A stretch of DNA of 64,000 nt from G963665405 sp963665405 (GTDB lineage: Bacteria > Chloroflexota > Dehalococcoidia > Lucifugimonadales > G963665405): positions 558,001-622,000 of the forward strand of contig CAXXUH010000004.1 of the NCBI GenBank assembly GCA_963665405.2, in the 5' to 3' direction. Shown here in pieces: positions 34,580 to 43,603 of the stretch. Position numbers and translations under genes: made by a program. Positions within the stretch are counted from its first letter, which is position 1; each line of letters starts with the position of its first letter. Under the pieces are notes generated by a model, which saw nothing but the letters and a program-made list of their open reading frames with translations, was not told the origin of the DNA and made no database searches.

Positions 34580-36109
34580 TCAGACTCCCGACAGCCGGCT
34601 GACAAGCTCACCGACCAGCTCCGGAATCTTCACACGCGTCTGCGCCATCGAGTCGCGCTCCCGGATCGTGACCGCGTCGTCGTCCAGCGAGTCGAAGTCG
34701 ACCGTGACGCAGATGGGGGTACCGATCTCGTCCTGACGGCGGTACCGCCTTCCAATACTCTGCGCGTCGTCGTACTGGACCAATCCCTGGATGGCCCGAG
34801 AGCCCCGGACCTTCTCGTGGACCTCCCTCGCCAGAGGAACCAGCCTGTCGTTGCGGCTGAGGGGCAGCACCGCGACCTTCACCGGGGCCAGCGCGGGATG
34901 CAGCTTCAAGACCACACGGGTATCGGTCTTGCCGGACGCCGCGGGCGCCTCCTCCTCCGTGTACGCGTCCACCAGAAACGTCAGGAACGCTCGGTCGAGG
35001 CCCGCCGACGGCTCCACGACGTAGGGCGTGACGTGCTCTTTGGTCCCCTCGTCGAAGAACCTGAGCGACTCGCCGCTCGCCTCCGAGTGCGCCTTCAGAT
35101 CGAAGTCAGTCCGGTTGGCGATGCCCATGATCTCGCCCCAGCCCCAGGGGAACTCGTACTCGATGTCGCTCGTCCCTTTCGAGTAGTGCGACAGCTCCTC
35201 CGGATCGTGCGCCCGCACCCGAAGACGCTCCGGGCTGACCCCGAGGCCGGTGTACCAGCGTTTGGACTCCTCGATCCAACGGTCGAACCACTCGTCGTCC
35301 TGACCCGGCTGAACAAAAAACTCGATCTCCATCATCTCGAACTCGCGGGTCCGGAAGACGAAGCTCCCGGTCGTGATCTCGTTGCGGAACGCCTTGCCTA
35401 TCTGGGCGATCCCAAAGGGCAGCTTGCGCCGCGTGGCGGTCAGGACGTTCCCGAAGTTGACGAATATGCCCTGGGCAGTCTCGGGGCGGAGATAGACGAC
35501 GCTCGCGTCATCCTCGACCGGCCCCATGGACGTCTTGAACATCAGGTTGAATTTTCTGGGCTCGGTCAGAGCCCTAATATCGCAAACCGGGCAGGGGAGG
35601 CTTGTGATCGGTCCCGCGTACGCTCCCGCCTGTGGATCCAAGGACAATAATAGGTGCGACGCCAACGGGGAGCCCACTGATGCCGCCTTTTCTTCGAGCG
35701 CCTGCACGACTTCTTCTGGCGTCGACTCGGTCCGGCTAACCGTAACCAAGACCCCGCTTTCTGTCTTACCTCTTCCGTAGACAAGTTGATCTAACCGGAA
35801 ACGATGCTTGCAGTTGGTGCATTCAACCAGAGGGTCGGAAAAGCTCTCGAGGTGGCCGCTGGCCCGCCAGACGTCAGGGTGCATCAGGATCGCGGCGTCG
35901 AGGCCTACCATGTCGTCGCGGTCGAGGACCATCGTCCGCCACCAGGCGTCCCTGATGTTGCGCTTCATCTCGACGCCGAGGGGGCCGTAGTCCCAGGTGC
36001 TGGCCAGACCCCCGTAGATCTCGCTGCTCTGGAAGACGAACCCCCTGCGCTTGCACAGGGACGTGATCTTCGCCAGGTCTACCTGTGCGGCGCTCTGGGC
36101 CACTTCCAT
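34580..36109 (-). CDS. glyQS: Glycyl-tRNA synthetase, alpha2 (class II) type
   Basis: A 509-residue single-chain glycyl-tRNA synthetase. Early residues show CKRRGFVFQSSEIYGG and WDYGPLGVEMKRNI. Class II motif 2 is FRNEITTGSFVFRTREFEMMEIE, and motif 3 is DRAFLTFLVDAYTEEE. A zinc-ribbon-like segment has CTNCKHRF and a later CPVC. The C-terminal anticodon-binding domain begins around APVKVAVLPLS. It charges tRNA-Gly. An AAGGAA ribosome binding site precedes the ATG. It leads the glyQS-sbcD-membrane protein-Trm112 run. Confidence 0.95.
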   Translation of the reverse strand: MEVAQSAAQVDLAKITSLCKRRGFVFQSSEIYGGLASTWDYGPLGVEMKRNIRDAWWRTMVLDRDDMVGLDAAILMHPDVWRASGHLESFSDPLVECTNCKHRFRLDQLVYGRGKTESGVLVTVSRTESTPEEVVQALEEKAASVGSPLASHLLLSLDPQAGAYAGPITSLPCPVCDIRALTEPRKFNLMFKTSMGPVEDDASVVYLRPETAQGIFVNFGNVLTATRRKLPFGIAQIGKAFRNEITTGSFVFRTREFEMMEIEFFVQPGQDDEWFDRWIEESKRWYTGLGVSPERLRVRAHDPEELSHYSKGTSDIEYEFPWGWGEIMGIANRTDFDLKAHSEASGESLRFFDEGTKEHVTPYVVEPSAGLDRAFLTFLVDAYTEEEAPAASGKTDTRVVLKLHPALAPVKVAVLPLSRNDRLVPLAREVHEKVRGSRAIQGLVQYDDAQSIGRRYRRQDEIGTPICVTVDFDSLDDDAVTIRERDSMAQTRVKIPELVGELVSRLSGV

Positions 36110-36206
36110 CCCGAGTTCCTTCTATAGGGGCGATTCTGGTCGAGTCGGTCGGCTAAACGAAGTAAAAAGTATCAGCAGGGTCGCTGAAAGTCAAAGGGGG
36201 GACTGC

Positions 36207-38091
36207 CCCAGATTCCCCACCTGACATGGTTGGGAGCTGCTTGGTGTGCTTTCAGGGGGTGTCCGGATGTCGACCAGGGGTGACGCATGACATGATCGGG
36301 CATCGGACAGGGTCTCGGGTGCCGTCTTTGAGGGTATCGGCAGCGGTTCGCTGCCAATTATGGCTGTTCTCAGGCCAAAGAAGGCATGGCCGAGCCTGGC
36401 AACTCGGCAGAGTCGCCTACAAACCGATGCTCCAGGCAGGGTCGCCTATGCTCGATGCGGCTCGGCAGCCAGCGCCAATATCCTCTGCCGCGCCCTGAGC
36501 AGCAACTCGTATGAGGGATGGCCCCGGGCCAGACGGATGATCAACCTCCTGGCGTGACGCATCACACGGCCCGGTAGGGCGATCAGGGCGAAGCGCACCG
36601 CCTTCAGACGCTTGCCCACCCACTGTTCGCCCAACACCAGCCGCTTCATGGCAGAGTTCAGGTTGAAGGCCAGCACCGATATGGCCCACCATGCGGCGTT
36701 GGCCCCGACGTGATCTTCAGCCCCGACGGCAGCCGGCCCCCAGCCAAGTCACTCTTCAGAACGCTGTGGACCTCCTCGCCCTTGCCGCACCTCTGTCTCG
36801 ACCACCAGATCAACTCATCTGCCGTAATGCTCCGGTTGGTCACCACGCCGAAGACCTTGTACCAGCCTCTGTTGGACAGCTCCATCGCGGGGAATGGAAG
36901 CTCCATCTGCCCCTCCATTCCCGGCAGAGGCTGTTCGATCAACCGCTCCCTGGTAGCTATGAACCGATACTCAGGGCTGTTCTTGGAGTGCCCTATCCAG
37001 TTAGGCACGAAGTTCACATCAGCCCACTGCTGACCCGTGTCCACACGATGCTCCCCAACCTTGCGGTACAGCGTCTGCCAGTCTTGCTCGGCGACCTCGG
37101 ACACCGCACGGCGGAACTCCGTCGTCACGTCGACCCCAACCGCAAACTCGATCACCCCGAACCGCTCGTCTCCACCCTCCGCGCAGTACCGCAGCAACTC
37201 CCGCTGGTACCCCGCCGTATCCGACCTCAGCATCACCTTCTCCACCCCCGCAGGCAGACGGCCCAGCGCTTCAATCAACACTCGCAACTGCTGATGGCCC
37301 GCAGGTACGTTGCCGTCCCGAAACTCCGAATGCACGATCAACTCGGCCTCTGACCAGTAGGTGATCAGCGGCTGGTACGCCCTGTACTTCTTGTAGCTGG
37401 GGAGCGCCTCCTGCTTGCGCGTCTCCACCAGTGTGGCATCCATGTCCAGAGTGGCCTCGGTCTGAGGCGAACGGCTCTGCGCGAAGCCCACCAGGTCGGC
37501 GTTCACCTTGCGCAGACCCTTCATAGCTCCATTGGGAGCAGGTATGAATGCTCTGTGAGCTTCCCGCATCGACTCCTCGCCCGCGTCATGGAACCTCTCC
37601 AGATACCGGAACACCGCAGACTCCGACGGCACGCTCCGACGACGCTCGACTCGCCATCTCTTCTCCAACGCCCTGCGCTCGCTGAGACGCATACCACAGG
37701 TCTCGAACTCTCGAAACATCCTGCACAGCCCTCTGTCCTTCTCAAGGAGATCAAGGTCGGACACCGACTCGCCGCCTGCCAAGTTCAGCAGCATCAGCGA
37801 GATGATCATCTGGCTGTCCGTCCAGCCCTGACCTCTCTCCCGCAGTCTCACGTGGCGCTCTACCGATGACCTCAAACCCGCTGCTTGCATCAACTCCAGG
37901 TACGTCATCAGGCCGGACAGCCCCGTCATACCCGTCGAGCCCTTCTCCTGCTCGTACTGGAATGCCAGTAAGCCTTGCTTCATAATAGCTGCACCTCGTT
38001 GGTGATCGTTTCTCTTGGTCAAGAAACATCTTAGCCCGCTTCGTGGCGGGCGCCAACGAGGTCTTTCTCTTATCTAGGTGGGGAATCTGGG
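36207..38091 (-). mobile_element. IS1380-family insertion sequence (1,885 bp), transposase frameshifted
   Basis: The element is bounded by a 16-bp perfect terminal inverted repeat: CCCAGATTCCCCACCT at 36207-36222 and its complement at 38076-38091. The two flanks share only TGC, so a target duplication is unclear. It contains one IS1380-type transposase gene on the minus strand, broken near its 3' end. The right end abuts type B repeat copy B2, and the left end lies about 100 bases upstream of glyQS. Confidence 0.85.
36446..37983 (-). pseudogene. IS1380-family transposase with a 3' frameshift
   Basis: The main frame runs from ATG 37983 (GAGGTG upstream) to a stop at 36658. It contains DMDATLVETRKQEAL and MLRSDTAGYQ, two segments consistent with the DDE catalytic core, and reaches the family's late LPSG motif. 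The family's next segment, GANAAWWAISVLAFNLN, is found in another frame and continues to a stop at 36446, so one base seems lost near 36712-36716. Restored, the protein would be about 510 residues. Domains are otherwise intact. It is probably inactive unless the shift is a sequencing error. Confidence 0.82.
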
Positions 38092-38107
38092 TGCCTGGGC
38101 CGCAGGA

Positions 38108-38331
38108 CCTTTTCAAAGTCCGCTGGTTTGCCATCCGGAGGTCGTTCCACGCCTCCGACCTTCCTGAGCGTAGGAGCGCCAGGGCATGCGCTAGGCCCCG
38201 GCCGGGGGTTCCGAAGGGGGCAGAGCCCCCTTTGCGGGGTTTGGGGTGCCCCAATCCATTGGGCGGGTGGGCGGGAATAAGAGGGCGCCCCAAAGGGGGC
38301 GGTACGGGAACAGTGGGAGAATGAAAAGGAC
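38108..38331 (+). repeat. Type B dispersed hairpin repeat, copy B2
   Basis: A full copy from ccttttcaaagtccg to gaatgaaaagga, closely matching B1 in order and internal palindromes (gggggcagagccccc, ttggggtgccccaa, ccaatccattgg). The IS1380 right end lies 16 bases before it. Confidence 0.85.
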
Positions 38332-38376
38332 CTGCCCGGACCAGGCCCGGCGGTTCGACAGCCCGACGTCCTCGAA

Positions 38377-38400
38377 GTTTTGTATGCAAGACTACAAAAC
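38377..38400. promoter_or_regulatory. Perfect inverted repeat, possible operator
   Basis: GTTTTGTA (38377-38384), an 8-base spacer and TACAAAAC (38393-38400), about 110 bases upstream of the lipoprotein gene. This AT-rich symmetrical site stands out in GC-rich surroundings and could bind a dimeric regulator. No T-tract follows that would suggest a terminator. Confidence 0.4.
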
Positions 38401-38510
38401 CTTTGGGCGTCCCACCGCACCGAATCTCTTGGGGATGTCGCGTCCCCGACCCGAGGCGGCCATTGTGAACGCGCCGCGACGGGCAGATTCAATCAAGGGG
38501 GGTTCGCCTA

Positions 38511-40079
38511 ATGTGGCTTGCCAGAGTCTCATGGAAGAAGTCGTTGGCCGCTCTACTTCCCGTCGGCCTCGTGGTCCTCGCAGCGTGTACCGACTCGGAG
38601 TCGCCGACACCGACCACTACCGTGGCGCCCACCGCCACTCAGGTGGCGATCCCGACATCGGAGCCGGCTGCGCCGGCCAAGCTCACCGGCAGCGGAATCG
38701 TGGGTGGGGACGCCGAGTTCGACTACGGAGTGATGCTCTGGCAGGGCTACTGGCTCTCCCGCGACCACTTCGGTCCGTTCGTAATGGCGTCCGGGATGGG
38801 AATCCCGTTCGAGCCGCCGATGGAGATGGTGCGGGCGGCCATGCAGATGGTGGCCCAGAACCCGGACGACCCGATAGTGATTCCTCGGAACATGCTGCCG
38901 CTTCGCGCCGTGTTCGCATCCGGAAGCGCGGACCTGCTCAACGACCCTCGCGAATTCGACCCCATGGACTTCGAGGGACTCCGCCTCGACCCTGCCACGT
39001 TCGACCGGTCCGTAACGGTCATGGGTCAGGCCCAAACCATGCTCAAGGAGAGTCAGTGGGCCCATAACTTTGCCAGCGGCCACTTCGGCACGGTGACGTC
39101 GGACTACGGTGCGCAGCAGCGGTTCATGGGGATGATGGTCTCCCTCATCGCCCAGATGCAGGGCCAGTACGCCATGCAGGAGCTGATGGGCGACGACGGT
39201 CTCTATCACGATTCGGACGGCGATCTGGACTACCTGGGCAACTGGGTGATGCTGCACGCGCTCTCAGACATCGCCGGCCTCACCGGCGACGGCGGCGGAC
39301 GGTACGCGAACCCGGACGCCCACCCGATGTTCGACAATGCGGCCACCCAGCTGTTCCGGATGCTCGAGGACAGGGACCCGGGCTCGGCGACGGAGGCCGC
39401 GGCCGCGATTAGGGCGCTGGTGTACAGGGCCTCCACGGCGTCGGACGCAGACGTTCGGACCGACGCCCTCCAGAAGGCCGCCTCGATAGCGGACGGCTTG
39501 CTGGTCGGCTTCAGCTCGGCCGACGTGGTCGAGAACGGGGCCGCCATCGTCGGCCTGGTTTCGCTGGCCGTCGCCAGAAACGACGGGAGGTACCTGGATG
39601 CCGCCGACCGCCTGTTCGAGGGACTGGCCGCAGACTTCGACGCCGAGCACGGCGTCTTCAGATCCAAGAGCGTCTACAGTGCGGACGACGTCGCCTGGAT
39701 CATCGGCGGGCTGAATTTCCTCTCGGCCCAGGGGAACACCGATACGAAATCAGCCGCCCGTGCGGTCCTTCTCGCCTTCTACGAGAGTACCATCGGCCTC
39801 GCCGGCATGCAGCTCTCGGCTCCTCCCGGCAAGAACGGAGCCATGGCAGGGCAGTGGGAGAAGGACCTGCCGAGCGAGCTCTACTACCACCCTAGCACCA
39901 CGCCACCACCACCCCTGGTCGGCAAGCTCACCGTTCCGGCGGAGGAGATCACATGGGACGGCACGCAGTGGACCGTGACAAGCGACCGCTTCGTCACGGC
40001 AGGCGCGATGCACCTGGCAAACGAGCTGAATTGGCTCGGGCCGCACCTGGGCTCCGCGCCATTCCCGAAGATGCCATAG
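38511..40079 (+). CDS. Secreted lipoprotein of unknown function
   Basis: A 522-residue protein with a lipoprotein signal (KKSLAALLPVGLVVLAAC) followed by a Thr/Pro-rich linker (SPTPTTTVAPTATQ). The mature part begins with GSGIVGGDAEFDYGVMLWQGYWLSRDHF and contains many amphipathic helices (ATEAAAAIRALVYRAS, AAIVGLVSLAVARNDGRYLDAADRL) suggestive of an alpha/alpha toroid-like fold. It ends with FVTAGAMHLANELNWLGPHL. I recognise no catalytic motif. GGGG-type ribosome binding sequence is upstream of the ATG. An inverted repeat and type B repeat lie in its upstream region. It should be anchored on the outer face of the membrane. Confidence 0.78.
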   Translation: MWLARVSWKKSLAALLPVGLVVLAACTDSESPTPTTTVAPTATQVAIPTSEPAAPAKLTGSGIVGGDAEFDYGVMLWQGYWLSRDHFGPFVMASGMGIPFEPPMEMVRAAMQMVAQNPDDPIVIPRNMLPLRAVFASGSADLLNDPREFDPMDFEGLRLDPATFDRSVTVMGQAQTMLKESQWAHNFASGHFGTVTSDYGAQQRFMGMMVSLIAQMQGQYAMQELMGDDGLYHDSDGDLDYLGNWVMLHALSDIAGLTGDGGGRYANPDAHPMFDNAATQLFRMLEDRDPGSATEAAAAIRALVYRASTASDADVRTDALQKAASIADGLLVGFSSADVVENGAAIVGLVSLAVARNDGRYLDAADRLFEGLAADFDAEHGVFRSKSVYSADDVAWIIGGLNFLSAQGNTDTKSAARAVLLAFYESTIGLAGMQLSAPPGKNGAMAGQWEKDLPSELYYHPSTTPPPPLVGKLTVPAEEITWDGTQWTVTSDRFVTAGAMHLANELNWLGPHLGSAPFPKMP

Positions 40080-40231
40080 CAGGGGGCCTTCTCGGAACGT
40101 CCATTCCGGGATGACGAAGGATGGGGTGCGCAGAGGGGCCTCGCCCGTTTGCCGTAGGAAGACACGGGGTGTGCAGAGGGGCAGCAGCCCCTCTGCCGGG
40201 TGTCTGAGGGTGTCCCTCAGACACCATCCCT
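40080..40231 (+). repeat. Type A hairpin repeat, copy A6 with partial duplicate
   Basis: Located between the lipoprotein gene and hppA, both of which end here. A partial unit (ggggtgcgcagaggggcctcgccc) is followed by a fuller one with the aggggcagcagcccct stem and the ctgagggtgtccctcag palindrome. It could act as a bidirectional terminator or RNA-protecting structure between these convergent genes. Confidence 0.8.
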
Positions 40232-40234
40232 CTC

Positions 40235-42271
40235 CTAGAGAAACAGCGGAGCGAACACGAGCGCGACGATAGACATCAGCTTGATCAGGATGTTCAGGGC
40301 GGGCCCCGACGTGTCCTTGAATGGATCGCCGACGGTGTCTCCGACGACCGCCGCGGCGTGGTTGGCCGAGCCCTTGCCCCCTAGGTTTCCGGCCTCGATA
40401 TACTTCTTCGCGTTGTCCCAGGCGCCACCGGCGTTGGCCATCATCACCGCGAAGAGGAATCCGGTGACGATCGCTCCGACGAGCAGTCCCGCCAGGGCCT
40501 CGGGACCCATGATCGCGCCGACCACGATCGGCGCGGCCACCGCGAGGAGTCCGGGCAGAATCATCTCCCGCATCGCCCCGCGTGTGCTGATGTCGACGGC
40601 ACGGGCGTAGTCGGCAGGGGCGGTCCCGTCCAACAGGCCCTCGATCTCTCGGAACTGGCGGCGGACCTCCTGGACCATCGCGTTGGCGGCGCGCCCGACA
40701 GCCTCCATCGTGAGCGCGGCGAACAGGAACGGCATCATCGCCCCGACCAGCAGGCCGATCAGCACGTTCGTGTCGTTCAGGTCGAACACCTCTACGCCGG
40801 TAACCTGGGCGTAGGCCGCCATCAGGGCGAGCGCCGTGAGGACCGCCGACCCGATAGCGAACCCCTTGCCCGTGGCGGCCGTCGTGTTCCCCAGCGAGTC
40901 GAGGGCGTCCGTCCTCTCCCGGATCTTGGGGTCTAGATGGGCCTGCTCGGCGATGCCTCCGGCGTTGTCTGCGACGGGGCCGTACGCGTCAGTCGCCAGC
41001 GTGATGCCGAGGGTCGACAGCATCCCCACGGCGGCCAGCGCGACCCCGTAGGTCCCCGCCAGCCAGTTGGCGAGCCAGATCGCTACGACCACCACTACCC
41101 CAGGGAACACCGTGCTGAGCATCCCAAGCGCGAGGCCGCCGATCAGGATGGTCGCCGGACCGGTCTCGGCCTGATTGGCCAGGTTCTTCGTGGGCTTGTA
41201 CTCGTACGACGTGAAATACTCCGAGAAGGTGCCGATCAGCTGGCCGGCCACCAGGCCGACGGCGATCACCCAGAACAGGTTGTAATCCAGGTCCAGGACG
41301 CCGACGCCGACGCCGACGGCGATCAGCACCATCGCCCCCGCCGCGAATATGCCGGTGCGCAGCGCCCACAGCAGCCGGCCCATGTTCGCGTCCTCACTTG
41401 TGCGCACCAGGAACGTGCCGAGTATCGAGGCGAAGATGCCCGACGCAGCGACCATGATCGGCAGCATGAAGATGTCCGCGTCGAAGCTGTCGTTTCCGGC
41501 CAGGCCCAAAAGGGCCGCGCCTCCGGCGCCCAGCGCGATCGCCGCTATGATCGACCCGACGTACGACTCGAACAGGTCGGCGCCCATCCCCGCCACGTCT
41601 CCCACGTTGTCCCCGACGTTGTCCGCGATCGTGGCGGGATTACGAGGGTCGTCCTCCGGGATGCCCTGCTCGATCTTGCCCACCAGGTCGGCGCCCACGT
41701 CGGCGGCCTTGGTGTAGATCCCGCCGCCGACTCTGGCGAAGAGGGCGATGGACGACGCCCCGAATCCGAACCCGGCAACGATCGTGATGTCCTGGAATAT
41801 CCAGTAGACGATGGTCACGCCGAGCAGGCCGATGCCGACCACCGTCACGCCCATCACGCCGCCGCTGCTGAAGGCGACCCGAAGGGCAGGGTTGAGGCCC
41901 TTCATCGCCTGGACGGTCGTCCGGGTGTTCGCTCGGACCGCGATGCTCATCCCGATGAACCCGGCCAGAGCCGACCCCAGCGCCCCGGCGAGATATGCGA
42001 TGGCGGTCGAGGGGATGTTCCGGTCGAAGTCGGTCTTGTCCAGGACGTCGTAGTCGATGAACACGGCCAGGACGGCGAACATCGCCACGACGAACATGGC
42101 CAGCATCTTGTACTCAGTCGTGAGGAACGCTATCGCCCCCTGCTGGATCGCGCGCCCGATGAACTGGATCGTCTCGTCGCCCTCGTCCTGGCGCAGGATG
42201 TTGAGGGTGAGGACCAGCGCGAAGCCGAGTCCGACGACTCCGGCGGCGATTGCGAGGTAGATTACGACCAC
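40235..42271 (-). CDS. hppA: Membrane-bound proton- or sodium-translocating pyrophosphatase
   Basis: A 678-residue protein with about 16 membrane helices that couples PPi hydrolysis to cation pumping. The substrate site has GGGIYTKAADVGADLVGKIE and DDPRNPATIADNVGDNVGD, later TDAYGPVADNAGGIAE, and near the end AVVGDTVGDPFKDTSGPALN. The region GNTTAATGKGFAIGSA has Ala rather than Lys at the position that separates K+-dependent from K+-independent enzymes, so K+ dependence is likely. H+ versus Na+ specificity is not decided. It starts at GTG with GGAGGA just upstream. An intrinsic terminator-like hairpin lies 14 bases before the start. Confidence 0.94.
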   Translation of the reverse strand: MVVIYLAIAAGVVGLGFALVLTLNILRQDEGDETIQFIGRAIQQGAIAFLTTEYKMLAMFVVAMFAVLAVFIDYDVLDKTDFDRNIPSTAIAYLAGALGSALAGFIGMSIAVRANTRTTVQAMKGLNPALRVAFSSGGVMGVTVVGIGLLGVTIVYWIFQDITIVAGFGFGASSIALFARVGGGIYTKAADVGADLVGKIEQGIPEDDPRNPATIADNVGDNVGDVAGMGADLFESYVGSIIAAIALGAGGAALLGLAGNDSFDADIFMLPIMVAASGIFASILGTFLVRTSEDANMGRLLWALRTGIFAAGAMVLIAVGVGVGVLDLDYNLFWVIAVGLVAGQLIGTFSEYFTSYEYKPTKNLANQAETGPATILIGGLALGMLSTVFPGVVVVVAIWLANWLAGTYGVALAAVGMLSTLGITLATDAYGPVADNAGGIAEQAHLDPKIRERTDALDSLGNTTAATGKGFAIGSAVLTALALMAAYAQVTGVEVFDLNDTNVLIGLLVGAMMPFLFAALTMEAVGRAANAMVQEVRRQFREIEGLLDGTAPADYARAVDISTRGAMREMILPGLLAVAAPIVVGAIMGPEALAGLLVGAIVTGFLFAVMMANAGGAWDNAKKYIEAGNLGGKGSANHAAAVVGDTVGDPFKDTSGPALNILIKLMSIVALVFAPLFL

Positions 42272-42284
42272 TTGCCATCCTCCA

Positions 42285-42315
42285 CAAAAAAGCCTCCCTG
42301 CTGGAGGGAAGCCTC
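42285..42315 (-). terminator. Attenuator-like intrinsic terminator in the hppA leader
   Basis: On the minus strand a stem of GGCTTCCCT (42305-42313) with AGGGAGGC (42292-42299), containing one G-T pair, is followed by six T (42286-42291). The U tract ends only 14 bases before the hppA GTG, and that gap holds the ribosome binding site, so there is no room for a promoter. The hairpin must therefore be read through to express hppA, as expected of an attenuator or riboswitch expression platform. Upstream, 42400-42425 has a further strong stem (ccagtcgc with gcgactgg). Confidence 0.72.
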
Positions 42316-42477
42316 GACTAAACCGGTACCCTTAGAGGCTACTTGCCGCCGAAAAACCTAACATTCGGAGGTATCGTCCGTCAAGGTGAGGCCAGTCGCC
42401 AAAAGCCCTTCGATTGCGACTGGTGCCGCCCGAACGACCCGGCAGCATGATTTCTTCAGCCCTCCCGGCCGGGCCGG

Positions 42478-42622
42478 GAAGCGGGGCGGGGCCTTCCCAT
42501 AACGTCCCCAGTAGGATGCCGAATACGGGGTGTGCAGAGGGGCTTCGCCCCTCTGCAAGGAGTCTGAGGATTTCCCTCAGATATCAGCTCCACCACCCCT
42601 CCCTGGCCAGGAAGGGGGGATG
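42478..42622 (+). repeat. Type A hairpin repeat, copy A7
   Basis: A clean copy with three consecutive palindromes: the aggggcttcgcccct stem (42534-42556), the ctgag..ctcag stem (42564-42580) and the ccttcc/ggaagg-type palindrome around tggcca (42597-42620). It sits between the translin gene and the hppA leader. Confidence 0.85.
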
Positions 42623-42660
42623 GTCGAAAGGGGTTTCCACACCCGTGCACAGAAGAAAAG

Positions 42661-43359
42661 TCATTTCGGAAAAGTTTCGCGCTCCATGAGGCCAAGCTTC
42701 TGCTCCAGACGCCGCTGACGCAGCGCGATGGTCAGGTCGCCCCGGGTACGCTCCAGGATGCCGCGGACCATGTCGGTGCTCCTGCGCAGCCCCCTGGTGA
42801 CGGCGTCCGGGAAATCCATCGTCACGAGAGCGGTGTAGATCTCGTCCATGATGTCCAGGAGCTCCTCGCACCGGTTGAAGTCGTCGCGGCGGAGCGAGTC
42901 GAGGATGAACCGCCGCAGCTCGCCGACCGTCTCGGCCAGTCCGTTGAGGTAGGGCGCAGGCCCGACGCCCAGGTCCTCCGGGCCGGGCAGGCGCGTGCCC
43001 CTTACAAGTGCCAGAGTGGCACTGGCCTCGGTGTACTCTTTCTGAGCGTCCTCGACGTATCCGGCGTAGTAGAGGTTCGGGTGAGCCTCCAGGGCGTCTT
43101 CGATCTCGGACGCGAGCGTCGAAACCTTGTCGAGCAGGCTCCTGGCCCGGTCGAAGTCGCCCCGGTGCGTCGCCCTGATAGAGTTCGCAGAGTTGGAGAT
43201 CATATCCCGAGCCAGCCTGAGGGCCTGCTCGCGCGCGCCGTGCGTACTCAGGAAGCGGGAGCGGGCGCCCTCGGCCACGTCCCTCAGCCGGGCCCGCTGC
43301 TCGTCGGCGGTCTGTTCGGTGTCGGGAGGGACCATGTTCTCGAAACTCCAATCCACCAA
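42661..43359 (-). CDS. Translin-family protein
   Basis: A 232-residue all-helical protein resembling translin/TRAX. ALRLARDMISNSANSIRATHRGDFDRARSLL matches the first family helices, followed by LYYAGYVEDAQKEYTEASATL, and the C-terminal half has PYLNGLAETVGELRRFILDSLRRDDFNRCEELLDIMDEIY. Translins bind single-stranded RNA/DNA as ring-like oligomers. The acidic triad of TRAX-type RNases is not obvious, so nuclease activity is uncertain. It is upstream of hppA on the same strand but separated by a repeat and the hppA attenuator. Bacterial members are uncommon. Confidence 0.8.
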   Translation of the reverse strand: MVDWSFENMVPPDTEQTADEQRARLRDVAEGARSRFLSTHGAREQALRLARDMISNSANSIRATHRGDFDRARSLLDKVSTLASEIEDALEAHPNLYYAGYVEDAQKEYTEASATLALVRGTRLPGPEDLGVGPAPYLNGLAETVGELRRFILDSLRRDDFNRCEELLDIMDEIYTALVTMDFPDAVTRGLRRSTDMVRGILERTRGDLTIALRQRRLEQKLGLMERETFPK

Positions 43360-43475
43360 CTGTCACGCTGAGAACTTGTGAGTAGACCCACGCCCCGTTG
43401 TCATTCTGAGCCGCGGCGAAGAATCTGGAGAGGCGAGGGCCTTCCGCGCCTACAGCCGATCGAGCCCCGCACCAA

Positions 43476-43562
43476 AAAAAGAGGTGTATGATTTCTGAGG
43501 GACACCCTCAGACTCCCGGCAGAGAGGTCCAACCCCTCTGCACGCCCCATCCTGTACCCCCA
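43476..43562 (-). repeat. Type A hairpin repeat, copy A8
   Basis: A minus-orientation copy with the ctgagggacaccctcag stem, the gactcccgg linker and an imperfect aggggttgga..cct first stem followed by ctgcacgcccc. It lies between thiE and the translin gene. Confidence 0.78.
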
Positions 43563-43603
43563 AGACTCTACTGGGTGGGCGGGTGGGACAATCACCAGGC
43601 CGT

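Noticed and set aside
42300..42360. T-box-like string (aagggtaccgg) in the hppA leader
   Set aside because: The match to the T-box antiterminator consensus is short, hppA is not an amino-acid or tRNA synthetase gene, and no specifier loop could be drawn.
40937..42361. Plus-strand frame of 474 codons opposite hppA
   Set aside because: Arg/His/Gln-rich composition typical of antisense GC-rich coding DNA; hppA itself is certain.
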